Shown: positions 14,301 to 28,209 of the stretch, one piece after another
Layout: each line of letters begins with the position of its first letter
Numbering within the stretch: position 1 is the first letter of the stretch
Assembly: GCA_038496675.1 (NCBI GenBank)
Contig: CM076663.1
Coordinates: forward strand, 13,662,954-13,726,953
Reading direction: 5' to 3'
DNA length: 64,000 nt
From: Rachycentron canadum
Lineage: Eukaryota; Chordata; Actinopteri; Carangiformes; Rachycentridae
Notes under the pieces: generated by a model
What the model saw: the letters and a program-made list of their open reading frames with translations, nothing else
Told to the model about the DNA's origin: nothing
Databases searched by the model: none
Made by a program: the position numbers and the translations under genes

Positions 14301-17300
14301 TAAACACCTTGTGTGCCTGTGCACACCTTTATTTCACCAGCGGCAGCCAGCGTTCTGCAGAACGCCGCACCACAGACGTGACAACAGCATGCACGTTGGA
14401 GCCAGCTTGTGCACTGGCCCCTCTCCTCCTCTCCTCCCTCCTCAGTGCAGAGAACGCTTAGCTGGGATGAGATGTGAAGTGACAGCTGACTTTTGCAGGG
14501 GAGGAGAGGTCCACACAGCTTAGGGGAGGAGAAAGGCATCCCTGTATCCTCTATCACCACATTATGTTTGTCTCTGTTACAGTTTGTTCTTGATTAATAG
14601 GCTGATTTGTGGTTTTAGTTGTGGCTTTGTTATAAGCTCCTTTTTTACCACAGTGTTGTTAGATTTGTTCTGGAGAATACACTAGTTAGAAACATAAAAG
14701 CTCATATTTACTTCCATCTATATCTACAAGAATGAGTTCCTCTATTAAAGCCATTTGATTTAGTATACCTACTTTAGACAACTTTAGAAAAGACCCAGAA
14801 TCACATTGCTGTGGTGGTTGAATCTTTCGTCCTTCATGTTTTCTATCTTTGTAATGTGAACCATCTGCTATATTTGAATGTGTGTGCCTGCCAATTAACT
14901 CCTCGTGTTTCTCTTCCAGGTGTTCAACACTTACTCCAATGAGGACTATGACCGACGTAATGAGGAGGTGGATCCTGTGGCCTCCTCCGCAGAGTACGAA
15001 CTAGAGAAGAGGGTGGAGAAACTGGAGCTGTTCCCTGTGGAGCTTGAGAAAGGTGGTGAAGAAACTCTAAGAATATTATATCATATCCATCATACCCAGT
15101 GGACAGAATCACTTACATATTATTATTATTATTATTATTATTTAGCTTTTTTGATATTTCACCTATTTTCTTCTTTCTAAGCAAGTTGTTTCTTTGCAAC
15201 TTTATTTGTTTATGTACTTTAAAATTCCATGTCCATTTTTCTCATTATGAATTTTTCACTATAAGACTATCTTTTCTTAATATAGCCGTGATATAGCCTT
15301 CTGCTCTTTATCATCCTGTTGCAAAGCAGCAATTCAGTACAGGCCCCCTTAGATCGCACTAGAGTGCACAGTTTTCCACCTTCTCTTGTTGCATCTTCTT
15401 CACTTGTCTGGTCCCATGTTAAAATCTGCCAAAGGCCTAAAATAGACAGACTTTACATTTTAAGGTTTAACCATCCACCCACTTTTATGTAACGCTAACA
15501 ACTCATAAATGATTAATGCAGGATGGAGATGGACAAATGCTACACTGAAAAGGAATTTCCCATCCAGAACATTTTCTATTTATGTGAAGGCCAGTGTGTC
15601 TATTGTAAATGTTTCTTCTTCTTCTCCATTAATAAATCAATTGTTCTTCTCTGGGTGTATTTTTACCCATATCCCTCGCTCCACTTGACATCACTTTCCC
15701 AGGAGCCATTTTGGGTTTCATTGAGTGGATCCAGGCTCATTGGAAAGTTAGGAAATGGAGGCGCTTAACACTGCTTTCCCCCGTCACCCTTGTCTTGTAC
15801 AGGCAGCATTTGGATAGTTGTTCTTTGTGCCTCACCAAATTCAATTTGAAATAAAATAATGGATACTACATGAAACTGCCAAGTCTCATCTGTATTTAGT
15901 TTATGCCAATATATAAAAAAAAAACAGTGTGAGATGTAGCTCATTTAACATAGTGCCCAAAATTTAGGGGTTTGTAGACTATAGATATTCACACCATAAC
16001 TGTGTCCTCTGTGTGTTTTCAGATGAGGATGGCCTGGGGATCAGTATCATCGGGATGGGTGTCGGTGCAGATGCAGGCCTGGAGAAACTGGGCATCTTTG
16101 TCAAGACCGTCATTGAGGGCGGAGCTGCGGAGAGAGACAACAGGTGAGAAATACTTAAGTCTGGAAACGCATTAAGGCACATGAGAACACGTGAAAGTTC
16201 AGCATGTCCAGGACTTAAGACACAAATGTCATTTATTGCCAAAAGATGCACAGAATTAAACAGCCATATTGTTTCTGTTTTCCCACCATCTTCTGTGCCT
16301 CATACTGACAAACTCATAAACACGCACACACAGTCACACTCTGTGCCTGTCAGATTTAGCAGCAGGGGTTCGGATTAGATCCACTGGGAGAGGCACAGTC
16401 TGAGCCATGGAGTCTCACAGGACTGAGCATGTGTGTACTGTATACGAACTGTGAGAAACACGTTGCTTTAGAGTGTATTGTGTCTCTTGTATTCTGTGTC
16501 AGTTTGCAGGAGTTGGTCTGTTGAAAATGAGAGACCCTGTACCCCTGGATGGTGTGTCTATGTATTGTGTGGGAGAAGCTGTGTGTGTGTGTCTTTGTGC
16601 ATTACAAAGCGTGAAGCACTCAGCCAGGGGCAGAGGAGGTCATGGCAGCTTCCTCAGCAGGCAAGCTGTGGTTTTCTGCCTCTAAACCACCAGTTTCTAC
16701 CTATTAGTGTGTCTGTGTGGTTCAGGTTCCCCATAAACAGATTTTAAAAAATGATAAGCACTTCCATTTAGTGCAGTATGAGAGCAGTAAGTACTGTAAG
16801 CTCCTCAAACACACTAGGAGCTCTACTGCACAGGGGCTGTTTGCAGTAGGTGTGTTTTCTCTTAAGGGATTAATCTATTTCTTTTATGTAAAAGCCAGGG
16901 CTGCCTTTTTCACATGAACACATGAGCGTGAGATTAGTTAAAATCTAGTGAGGAGAGAGGAAAGGAGTAGTGAGAGGGGGAAAAATACAGCTTGCTCAAA
17001 AGTGAGAAAAGTTGAGCCTGTTCTAAGATGACAGTTGCACTGACATGAAAAAGTCCAATTTCCCTCAGTGAGTTGGAGAAGTATGAAACATTAAAAACAT
17101 CAGAGGAAGGCTGTGCTAAAGCTCAAGTCCAATACATTTCTAAGACTATAGATTTGTTTAACATTTAACACAAAGTTTAACATTACTGCTCCTCCGTTCT
17201 CTAAAAAAATGTCAGGTGTTGTAGCTTTGTTAAAAATTAATGAATGCATGACTCTAAACACAGGACCTGTGTTGCTCTATGGAAACTTAATTTGTGGTGA

Positions 17301-18447
17301 TGCTGGCGTTATGGCCAGGCCAGCACTTTGGTCCAAGCTAAAAAGTTTTGGGTGGATTGATAATGATAATTAAATTCCTGTTCCTCAGAGGAAAAAGTAT
17401 GAAAGTGTTAGCATGCTAACTCTAACTAACGGCCTGCAACACCTCAGCATGCATTATCATTGTTAGCATGTTAGCATGATGATGTTTGCACCACTGTGCA
17501 GCCTCACAGACCTGCCTATTTTCTGTGTTAACTGCACATGTGTTATATTTTTTGTGTAGTCATATTGTGCAGTTCAGTCCAGTAACCCATGTTTCATTTA
17601 ATGATTTCTCTGCCCTGTTTTTTTGTCTGGTGTATCTGAAGCATGACTGAACATTTAATTTAGGGGTTTACTGGGGGTGCAGAAAATACCATACAGTCAT
17701 AAAGGTTATAATGTCAATCCAGTAAAAGGATCAAATGCAAAAAAAAAATCAGTAAAAGAAGATTTAGCCTGTAAATATACAAAGTATTAAAATATGCACA
17801 GTTGTTAAATATTTGTATGCATGGCATTAACAATTTTTGTGTGCAAATATCGTAGACAGTGGTTTGTCTTGACAGTTTTGTCTTAATGTTGCTCTCACTC
17901 ATGTGCACCACATGTTTTCAGATTTACCACGAAAACGCTCCATTTACAGTTCAGTCAGTTTCAGCTTTGATCCCATTTGATGCTGACCTTTCCACAAACA
18001 CACCAGAGCAGGATATGGAGGAGAATGATGGCAACAGAAACATCCTCCATTGTGAATCTGCAGCTCTTTCTTTGTCCTCATGACAGATTTCACAATAAAC
18101 CTTGATCACAATATGACTGAAATAAACAGAAAACCCCAGATATTAGTGCCCTCTAAGTACTCACACTCTGACTCTCTCTCACACACACTCACACTCACAC
18201 ACACACACACACACACACACAGGGGAGGAGTCACTAGCCAGAATGTAATTTCCTTCCATCATTACCTCTCCAGTTATAGGTCTCTCTCATTCTCTCTCTC
18301 TCTCTCTCTCTCTCTTGCTGAGTCTGCCTGAACGGTCTGACGCACACAGACACACACTCACATGCAGACAGATAGATATAGGCTTGGCTGTGGTTCACTG
18401 TTACATCTGGTGCTGATGACCCTAGATGCATGTAGACTGCACAGAGA

Positions 18448-18498
<51 letters not shown>

Positions 18499-21400
18499 TT
18501 TCCTTGCATTATATCCCCCCTGTTGTCAGTGTGTTCTGTTTTTTCTCTTGCTGGCTTTGCCTGGCAGTTGTATGCTAGCCAGCCTCAGCCACACAAAGCC
18601 AGATTAAGATGTTGGAAGCTGTGAAAGTCAGAAAAGCATCTGAGCTGCTGACTGACAGGCCACCAGCTCACTCTCTGTCTACCTGACAGACTGATGCTTC
18701 TCTCTGCATCCATGTGACACCCTGGTTCGATGTGTTGGGTGTCACGGTCCTGTTAAATCCTGCACTGCAGTTGCTGGGTGTTGTGACAGACTGAGAAAAC
18801 ACTGGTTACTGCAGCTGTGGGTGCAGCAAACAGAGAACGTTTCTTTTTTTTAATGTTGATTTTAACTTTGCAGGAAGTCGTTCTTGGTACTGAAAGAAAG
18901 GATATCTAAACCTCCTCTGCATTGACCACTCTTTAATTTAAATCTGTCTCTTGTGAGTCCCTCATGTTTATGCAAGTAAAATTCAAGACCGCTTAAGTAC
19001 TCTTGATAACAAATATCCCCAAAATAGGTTAAACTCAAATCCCTCCATTTAAATTTTTTTTTTTTTTTTCTAAATTGGGCCTTTGGGCTCTTCATTTGTA
19101 ATTCCATCATGCAAATCAAGAAAAACTAAGTCAAGAGGTTTTCATTGGTCAGTGGCTAGGTGGTGCTTAGACTCAAGCATTCATATACTAATTCACAGTA
19201 AATCCTGTGCAGTATGTGAACAAGATATAATTAGCATAATTTGTAATTAATTAAAGCAGGATAAATAAAAGCAGTAATAGTGAGTGAATGTTTTATCTCT
19301 TTCAGACCTTGTAAAACTGATGTGAAACGGTGACCACTTTAATTTACAGAATAGGAGCAGTGCTTTGATTGCACCATTTTATATCAATGAAATGTGATAA
19401 TTGGACGAAGTGTTGCTAAATTGTCTGTAGATATTGGCAAGGCTCACAGAAGCCTGACATTTTTGCATGTTATTACCTCCCCCAAAGAAGTTATGTTTAT
19501 TGCCACGTTGGCTTGTTTGTTTATTCATCAGCAGGATTATGCAAAAAGTACTGAACTGATTTGCACCAGACTTGGTGGAGGGATGGGACTTGGGTCACAG
19601 AGGAAATTTTGGAGCTGATCCAGTTAAAGGGTGGCTCCATCCAAATAGAGATTGTGAGTTTTATTAAGGAAGGAATGTGTGGATCTTATGGTTACAGTGA
19701 CAAATAATTTGCATTATCAGACTATTTCCTTTTTATTTCTCTATTTTAAGGGCAAGTTAGACGTGTGTAGGATTTTTTGGCCTTAGAGTGCCATTCCAGT
19801 TATGACTTGGACCAAACAAAAGCAATATTCAATAATCAGTTTTTATTTTACTTATTTGTTTAAGAAACGATCCACTTAGTTTCAGAATTCTGGTTTCATG
19901 CAAATTTTTAAGCAGATTTTAATAAAATATTTTGCGAGGATGTCTATTTTATGTGATTTGTTAACAATTTTTATCATTATCAGGAATTTTATTCTAGGTT
20001 AAGAAGTGACCTCTCTTTGTGTCATGGAGCAGAGCAGAAATACTGGCTGTGTTGTTGCTCAGGGCAAAAGGCTAGTTAGCCCTCCTAGTTTGTTTTGAGC
20101 CTCATCTCTTCTGTCTCCTGGTTAGGCAATAGTCTGGGGCTATTGCAGTGGAAATTTGTAACCAAAAGAGAGTCTGGCACTGTTGTTATGTGGAAAATAA
20201 TGTGAATATGCATGATGGGCCAATTTGTTTGTCCCTTAGTTCTCCTGCATCAGGCACAATGTATTTTGATGTTTATTTTTGTGGACTAGGGGACACAGTC
20301 ATTTTCCAGAAGGACTGTGTGTGAGCTACATCTGTATCACTTTTCAGCTCACATGTACATGCAGACATGTGGACAAAGAATAACACTTTTGTCCATGTCT
20401 GTATCAGGATAAAGGTGAATGACCAGATCGTGGAGGTGGATGGGACCAGTCTGGTGGGAGTCACCCAGAGCTTTGCTGCCTCCGTCCTCAGGAACACATC
20501 AGGAGTGGTTCGGTAAGGCACAGACACAAGCGACAACAAAATGCAATTCTTAGAAAATAGTTTTAGTTGTGCTTTAGTCTTTGTTTGAGTCTCATACATA
20601 ATTATTAAAACACTGAGATATAATTTAAGAAAAACATTAGAACAAAATGAATGGGGTTGGACCCAAATACAACTATGCTGCTTAAGATTTTCAACTTGAA
20701 CATAAAATACGATTTAAGAATCACCTGTAGATCAAATTTAGATTTTTTTTCATTGCATACATCATAACACATTTTTTCAGCCACTGATGAGGTCCTTTGA
20801 ATTACTATAAGATTATGGAAACCAAAGTGTGTCAAATGTTATAAGCTCCATGAACCAGACTACCATCATACACTGTCATACATAATTCCTAACAGCCTCT
20901 TTTGAATTCAGTCATGATCCGTGACGTCTCTCATCCTCTCTTTGCACGACTGCTGCATGCTGAAGCTGTTTGTCCTGCTGCTGTTTGAAGGTGCAGAACA
21001 GTGGTGCTCGGCAAAATTTTGTTTGCCAGGGCCCTTTCCTTTATTATCATATCTGAGATAGGTGAAGATGTGGGAACGAAATATGTGACGAAAGTCTTCC
21101 ATCTTTGACAGTGGTGTATTTTTTGGCAGTGGGGTGCAGAAAGCACACACATACACACACAGACACACACAGTATGGTAGGAAGGCTTTGATTTGGGGAG
21201 CCAGTACTGTCCCTGGCAACTCCATGAGCCTGCCATCTCAGGTGTCAGTTGTTTCTTGCTCTCAACTTTCCTTTTTCATGGTATGGTTTAGTGATGTCTC
21301 CTGCTTTGTCTGAGCTTGTCTACCCTCTCTTACTCCTCTTCTTACTCTTCCTCTCTGTCACTGTCCCACTTCCCCAGTGAAGCCTTGTATTCTTTATCAT

Positions 21401-24400
21401 CCCTGTCCATCCAGAGACACACTACACAGTGGTGAGACACCAATCATATCACTGTTAAATAATCCAGAGGCCTCAGCGTGGTTTTCAACCTCAGGCCTGT
21501 TCTGGTCACCACACTCTGGGACTCTGTGGAAAGATGAATGATTGTGTGGAGAGTGTAATGCCGCATGAAGACACGTCCAACAATATCAAACCAGACAGAC
21601 GTTGTTTGCTGAACTAATATTGACAATGAGGGTTTTCCTCATGCTAGGATGTGGAACATGAGGCAGCTTTGAAAAGATACCTGTCACCTGTCCATCTCTG
21701 TATGAATAGATTAATATGAGAAGTGCAGAAAGTTGACATCCCCATTAAATATCACTGAATAAATGTTTATATTTAAAATCTTATACATAAAAATACACTG
21801 TGACAATATTGTAACAAGCTGTGATGATAATTGTCACTCTTCAGGATCAACATACCTTTTTCCACTCTTCTCTCTCACTGTCTCATTCTTCCTCCATCAC
21901 ATCTCACCCACTCACTCCAACACCTCCTCCTCCTCGTACCCCTCCTACTCGGTAAATCCTTCCCTCTCTCTGTTTGATCACCAGAGGTTTTATGGCCAAC
22001 TGTCCTAGATTTGCCATTTTAGCTATATTTAACCCCAACCTCCAGCAGCAAATCCTCCAGGTTTTAGTCAGAAGTTTCCCCTCACCCCTCTCACTATAAA
22101 AAACAGTGTTATACACATCACCTCAAGGGAAACAGAAGAAAAATATGCACTTGGTAACAGATAAAGGATGCATGGATTTCTTTTATGGAAGATTACTGAG
22201 TTACTGGATTTTGGCCTAATTTTAGCCCAACATGGCAAGTTATGTTTTTATTGCTCCAAATGCTCTCACACTAATTGTCTAAAAAGGCCAACCTGATGTG
22301 AGTTTATTGTAGTTTTCCCTTTGAAAAATACATTTCCTCCACAATACACACCCACTGCTAATTTTATTGTTACACGCATAACAATTTTTTCTAATTATTT
22401 GCACCTCAATCCACTGAGTGTTATTCCCAGTTTAAAAAGTGAATAACATTCATCATTTTGTCAACAAATCCCATTTTAAAACTTACCATAACAATAATAA
22501 CTAACAATGAAACTAGACGTATTATTTGGGGAGCTGAAGCCTGATAATAGCTTAGTCCTCTGTGCCACAGACTTCCATTGTTATCCAAAAACTGTAACGC
22601 ATCAATGAACCACATTGTAGCACTGGGTGAGCATGGGTATTTAGTGTATTTCTTAGTCAGTTGAACACACACAGCGTTCAACTACTGTAAATACTCAACA
22701 GAACTCAAAATGTGTATTAATCTGTGGCTTGTTCGAGTTGCGTATACCAAAAACTGCAGTACCCAGTTGTTTCAGGAATTCATTGAGCCTTTAAAAAAAA
22801 TTAAGATACTATATGTTTGCGTCTTGTTTTTAAAGATCTACAGCTTCTATATGAACAAATCAGTAAGTATAAAGAGATACATCAACACATTGGTTTTGGT
22901 CTTTTAATGGGATTTGTTCAAAATAAGACAAATACAGAATAATAGTATCTTTATTCCTTAAACAAATCTACCATAATCTACTGAAAAAAGAGGACATTTC
23001 TGGATGACCTTAAATGTAACAGATAACCCATCTTGACCACAGTTGACCAGTCATATCTGTTATGCGTGAATGTGTACTGACATCTTCAAACGCCTGTCAA
23101 CCCAGTACTACCGACTGGAGAAGACATGTGTCCTGTAGCTCTCCCTCCTGCAGCTCTCCCTCCTTTTTCTTTTATTTTTTACTTTCTCTCCAAGTGTGTG
23201 AGGAAAAACTCAATCTCCTGCCTTGCACTGCATATTTTACACGAGCCATGTCTGTATTCATCTGAGCAAATGAGATCAGTAGTGAAGGTTTCTTCTGCTG
23301 AGCTGAAGCAGCGCTGTGTGTGGCAGCCCCCGAACAGTGGGACGCAGTGAGGAACCAAGACATACTCCCCATGCGTGAGGAGTAAGGCTGTTTCCAGGTC
23401 AGCTGCTCCTCAGACCTCCCTGCTGTCCAAAGGCTTGTTCTAGTACACTACTTAGCTTGGCCAATGCCCTCACTAGCCCTGTTTTTTTTTCTTTTCTTTT
23501 TTTCATGTACTCCCTCTGTCCTGCCCTTCAGTTGTTCCTTCTCATGTAGATCAAGTACGCTGCTCTGCTGAAGCGTAAGACCTTTTCTGCATCGCCTTTA
23601 GAAATATATGAAAGAGCTCTCGGGAACTGAATTCACTTGATTAGACCCTATCTCGAATCCCCTCTCTCTCTTTCTGTCTGTCTCTGTCTCTCAATCTAAC
23701 ACACGACTGAGACACATATAGCTCATGGAGCATGCTCATACATACACAGTTATAGGGCCCTGCCAGCTTGGAGATTTCACAGAATAGGTCAGAGAAATTC
23801 TGATCCATGGGTGCTTGCTTTTTTCAAAGAACAAGAAGAACATATTGGAGATCATATTATGAATATTCCTCTGAAAAGCCAGACCATCATTGGCACTGAA
23901 GCTACCACAGAGGGAGGAATACACCATTGTGCTTCCTCTCATTTTATGCGTCTGCAGCAGCGACAGCCACAGCCAGAGGCATTATGTTTTCAGGTCCATC
24001 CCATCCTTGTGAACACCATATCTCAGTAACACCATATCTTAGTAACACCATATCTCATAGCCATATCTCAAGACTTCAAACAGCAATTATGACACATTTC
24101 CACAAAGCTAGTTAATATTTAACTAATTCTGGATATACCAGGATATAACCTGAAACTAGCTGCCCTGTGTTTAACTACAGCAGTTAGTAGTCAGTAGCTT
24201 GGAGGCACAGCCTGTGGATTTACATTTAGTTCAATGCCAGGCTAATATCAGGCTGCCTGACCGAGTCGACCGTCTTCTCACATTATTATGTGTGTCCCGT
24301 CTCCCTGCCCTGCCCTGATACATCAACAACTATTGCTGTCGTTGCTTTGTGGCTGTGGGCCTTGGCTGCTGTCACACAGTGACTGTTGTGGTCATTTCTC

Positions 24401-27400
24401 TGCACAAATACACACCACCATGAGAGACATCTGGGTAGAAATATATCACTTTTATTTGTTAAAAAAAAATTACCTCTATGTCTGAAATATGTAGAAAACA
24501 TTTTTTTCATTTATTTAAAGTTGCTGTCCCATTTTTAAACATTTATAAGGCACTGTCAAAAAATGCCTATTACCATAATCAAATAAGGCTGAGATCAGGG
24601 TATTTTTGCATTTATCAGAGACTACATATCCCATAAGTTATTTCCCCTAACAACACTTGATATAGAAACAGATTTTCTTTTTATACCTCTGCACTGGTGA
24701 TAGACCATGATATCTCTTTTTTCAGATTTGTACAACTGTTCACTTTGATTCAAGGATGAACTGATGAACCGGTTTTGGTTGTCAGAGATCAAAGGTCAAA
24801 ATTAATCTGATGTTGCTTGAAAAATTTTGGCCACAAGTCAATAAGTCATACACTAGTTATTTTTTTGATATGATAATTTTGTATTTTATGATACTTTATG
24901 ATTTATATATCCACAGTGGCCAAAGATGAAGTTCAATGTAACATCATAATGTTCTCCAAAAACACCTCTGGCTTTTATTCAATAGTGTGACTCAGGGAGC
25001 AAGAAACTGAGTTTAGACTCTTGGTGTTTAATGAAGAAAAAAATACATGTTTTGCATGTTTTTTTTTTTTGTTTGTTTTGTTTTTTTTATGACTGGTTTG
25101 TCTTTGGTTTCACTTTCCTTTATAAGCAAATTCTCTTTCAAAAACTTGAAGGAAAAATAGACTGTGTAAAATGTGGTTTATTTAATTTAATTTATTTAAT
25201 TCTTATATTTATAGCATTTTTCCTCATGAAGCAAATATTCTCATGTGTCAGTTTTCTGAAGTTGTGCAGTAACTGAAGTCTGTGTTGTCTAAAGTGGTGC
25301 GTGTTGTTGCAGGTTTGTGATTGGCCGAGAACGTCCAGGCCAGCAGAGTGAGGTGGCCACTCTGATCCAGCAGACCCTGGAGCAGGAGAGGAGACAGAGA
25401 GAGCTGCTGGAGCAGCAGTACGCACACTATGATGCTGATGATGACGAGGTAACGACCACACAACCCTGGCCACTGTGCAGGGTGCTACACTAAGGAAAAA
25501 AATTGTGCATACATGACATGAGATTACATACCTCATAGACAAGAGTGGATATAAGAAGGGTAAGATACCACTCACTTAATTTAAGAGAATTTGAACAGAT
25601 TCTTTGAACTTGCGTTAATGACTTATTATTAGAAGTTCATCTGCTATTAGTGAGTACATGTCTTAGAAATGACATTACATTGGAAAAATTGTTGTCACTT
25701 AATGTAAATCAGCTCCCTTTTCATGACAGATGAGTTTAAATTTGAGCTTATTAACTCCTTATAACTGACTGACAGTAAGCTTTGATGCTTGCACAGAGAA
25801 CACTCTCACAGACACACACACATTAAGAAGATGCAATGTGAGCTTCAGTCCTAGAAAGCATCACTCAGCGTTTCCCAGTCTGATTCTGCTGTTTATTCAC
25901 AGCACGTTTAATCCACCAGACACTGAGCCCATGAACTCATGCTTTTTGTGTGTGCGCGCGCGTGCGCGCCCTGGAGACACTCGTGCATACACATGTAAGC
26001 ACAGACTGTAGTAAGATAAATCAAAGTGTGTCCTCACTCAGACACACACACACACAGGAACAGCTGCACTCATGCATAGCTTTACATGCAGACACATTCA
26101 CTCAGGCATCTCTTCTTGCTCCAACTTCATCAGTGTTGTTTGAAGTCTTTCATTTCCTGGTGGATGGTGGATCATGAGCCCTCATGCATAAGGAGCTCCT
26201 CACCAGGCCCCCTGAAGCTATCCCAGCTCTTCCATAATCAAGGCTACATACACATGTAACACTGTCAGCTCTTATTAAAGCTCCTACAGCGAGTTAAGAG
26301 TGGAACTCAACCATTACGAAACACCTCAATCTTTTAAACAAACAAGAAACTTCCCTTCCCTTCTTCTGCTTTCTTCCTGCTGTCTGTCATCATTTCAGAT
26401 CAAGGGTGAATAATGAAAATCAAAATAGACTTAGGAGTACAACTAGAATGATAACCCTCTGCCACAGATCTCCGGAAGGCCACATAAACAAATGGTGATT
26501 ATGCTAAAATTGTTTATCCATACAAAGACTGCAAACCCCTGTAAAAACCCACTTCAGATCTGCCACTGAGGAGCACCAAGGCATCCATAACTGCCTATGT
26601 AACTGCCGATAGGGTAAATAGTTACAGAACCATTACAAAGATCTATGAGACAATAAAAGGAGCTCATCAATATTAATATCTCTATAAATATTAGATCGAG
26701 TTCTCACCGGGTGGACAGGGAGGATGGTTATTTCTCACTCTGAGTACTGCCTGGCTACATGTGACAGACAGCTCTTTATTGGTGCTGGGGCTCAGGTCCC
26801 AAGAGGAAGGGATCCTTCTTCAGTTAGCAATACAGATCACGTGTACGACAGCCCATTTGTGTGCTTGATTATACGTAATCTAACACACATGCATGCCCAT
26901 CTGTCAGCAGTTAAATGTGAAAACACACATGGAAAAAGCATCCACACACGCACGTGCACACACACACACACACACACACACTCATATATGTACACTACAT
27001 ATTGTGTAAAGCAATCAATTCTAATATACAGCCTGATTAAAACTACTGAAAGTGCTGAAATAATTTTAACTAAATTATTGATTTTCCACTTGTTCCACCT
27101 CAAATATACATTGTTTACCATGCTTAATTTTCTTGAACAATTAACTTTTGTGGCTGAAGTGTATCAACTTACTTGGTTATTTAAAATGCTTCTGAAATAT
27201 TTAGTGTCAAGTTAACATATCATGTTAAAAAAAAGTAAGAAATTGTAATTGTGACTTTTATGTAAATGAGACAATGGTAATTACAGTCATTACCATATGA
27301 CGCGAAAATTGTGATTTTGATATAACAAGATACAATTTTTTTTTACCATAATTTATCTAGCAATTATTTTTTTCGAATTATTGATTTATTGATCTCCTTG

Positions 27401-28159
27401 TCTATAAATTATCAGACAATATTGAAAAACAGACACCTAGCTCCCAGAGACAATTTCATATTTTGTTTTGTCTGACCAATAATACAAAACACAATCTGAA
27501 AGCTAAAGAAAAATAGAAAATATTTACATTGGAGAATCTATTACAGAACATTTGATGAATTTTTAATTGTTATAATTTTAAAGTGCCATGAAAGATTACT
27601 TGAATAACCAAATTTATTGAATTATAAATTTTCTGTTGCTCGAAAAATCAATTCAGCCTTAAAATACAGCTTTAATTAATAATTTTTTTTTTAAATGGTC
27701 CAATAAATAGTATTGCATATACAATAAAAAAATCTTTCAACTTGTCAAAGTTAAAGTGCATTCTCCTGTAGCACTGACTCACATTTATTACACCAACACC
27801 ATACACATATTAGACACTCTTAGTGGACATCATCACATGCTGAACATCCTCTGTTTGAGTTTCACCTCAAATTGTTCTTTTCTCTCCCTTCATGTGTGGT
27901 AGGAGGGGATCCATTTATCATATGCAAATTGGTGGCTGCCCTACCATGTGTTCAATAGTTAACTCCACCTTCAGTAAATGGGATCTTAATGCTAGATGGT
28001 GGCACCATGGCAACAAACAAGCCTATTATGGAAATGGTACTCTGTGTCAACCATGCATGCAGACAAATCAGGCCCGAGCACGGTTATCTTGGGGGAGATA
28101 GGGAAGTGCAGAGAATGAGATGTGGAGAGGATATAGGGCAAGATGATGAGAGAGATGAG

Positions 28160-28209
<50 letters not shown>

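Larger units (their letters stand above)
4176..14919 (+). other. ppp1r9a: ppp1r9a intron 1 (10.7 kb)
   Basis: No coding exon found. Holds a (GT)n/(TACA)n microsatellite at 5332-5398, a decayed dispersed repeat near 6585-6808, a G12 run at 10143-10154, a T27 run at 11658-11684, pyrimidine-rich blocks around 10.8-11.1 kb and 12.7-13.0 kb, and small CpG-rich islands around 10.6-10.75 kb and 14.34-14.46 kb. Open frames in it are not conserved-looking and follow low-complexity sequence. Confidence 0.7.
16144..20407 (+). other. ppp1r9a: ppp1r9a intron 3
   Basis: About 4.3 kb without an exon. Holds dispersed repeat copies near 17280-17520 and 19440-19690, and a cluster of simple repeats: (CA)n 18176-18222, (TC)n 18291-18315, (GT)n 18451-18497. 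Confidence 0.7.
20513..25312 (+). other. ppp1r9a: ppp1r9a intron 4
   Basis: About 4.8 kb with no exon. The only organised content is two pieces of one dispersed repeat family near 23975-24115 and 24725-25005 and short T-rich runs. Confidence 0.7.

Noticed and set aside
18234..18509. His-Thr repeat peptides and other frames over (CA/GT)n tracts
   Set aside because: Dinucleotide repeats lack stops in some frames; there is no evidence of translation. The same applies to frames at 5.3, 27.0, 28.1, 37.4 and 38.2 kb.
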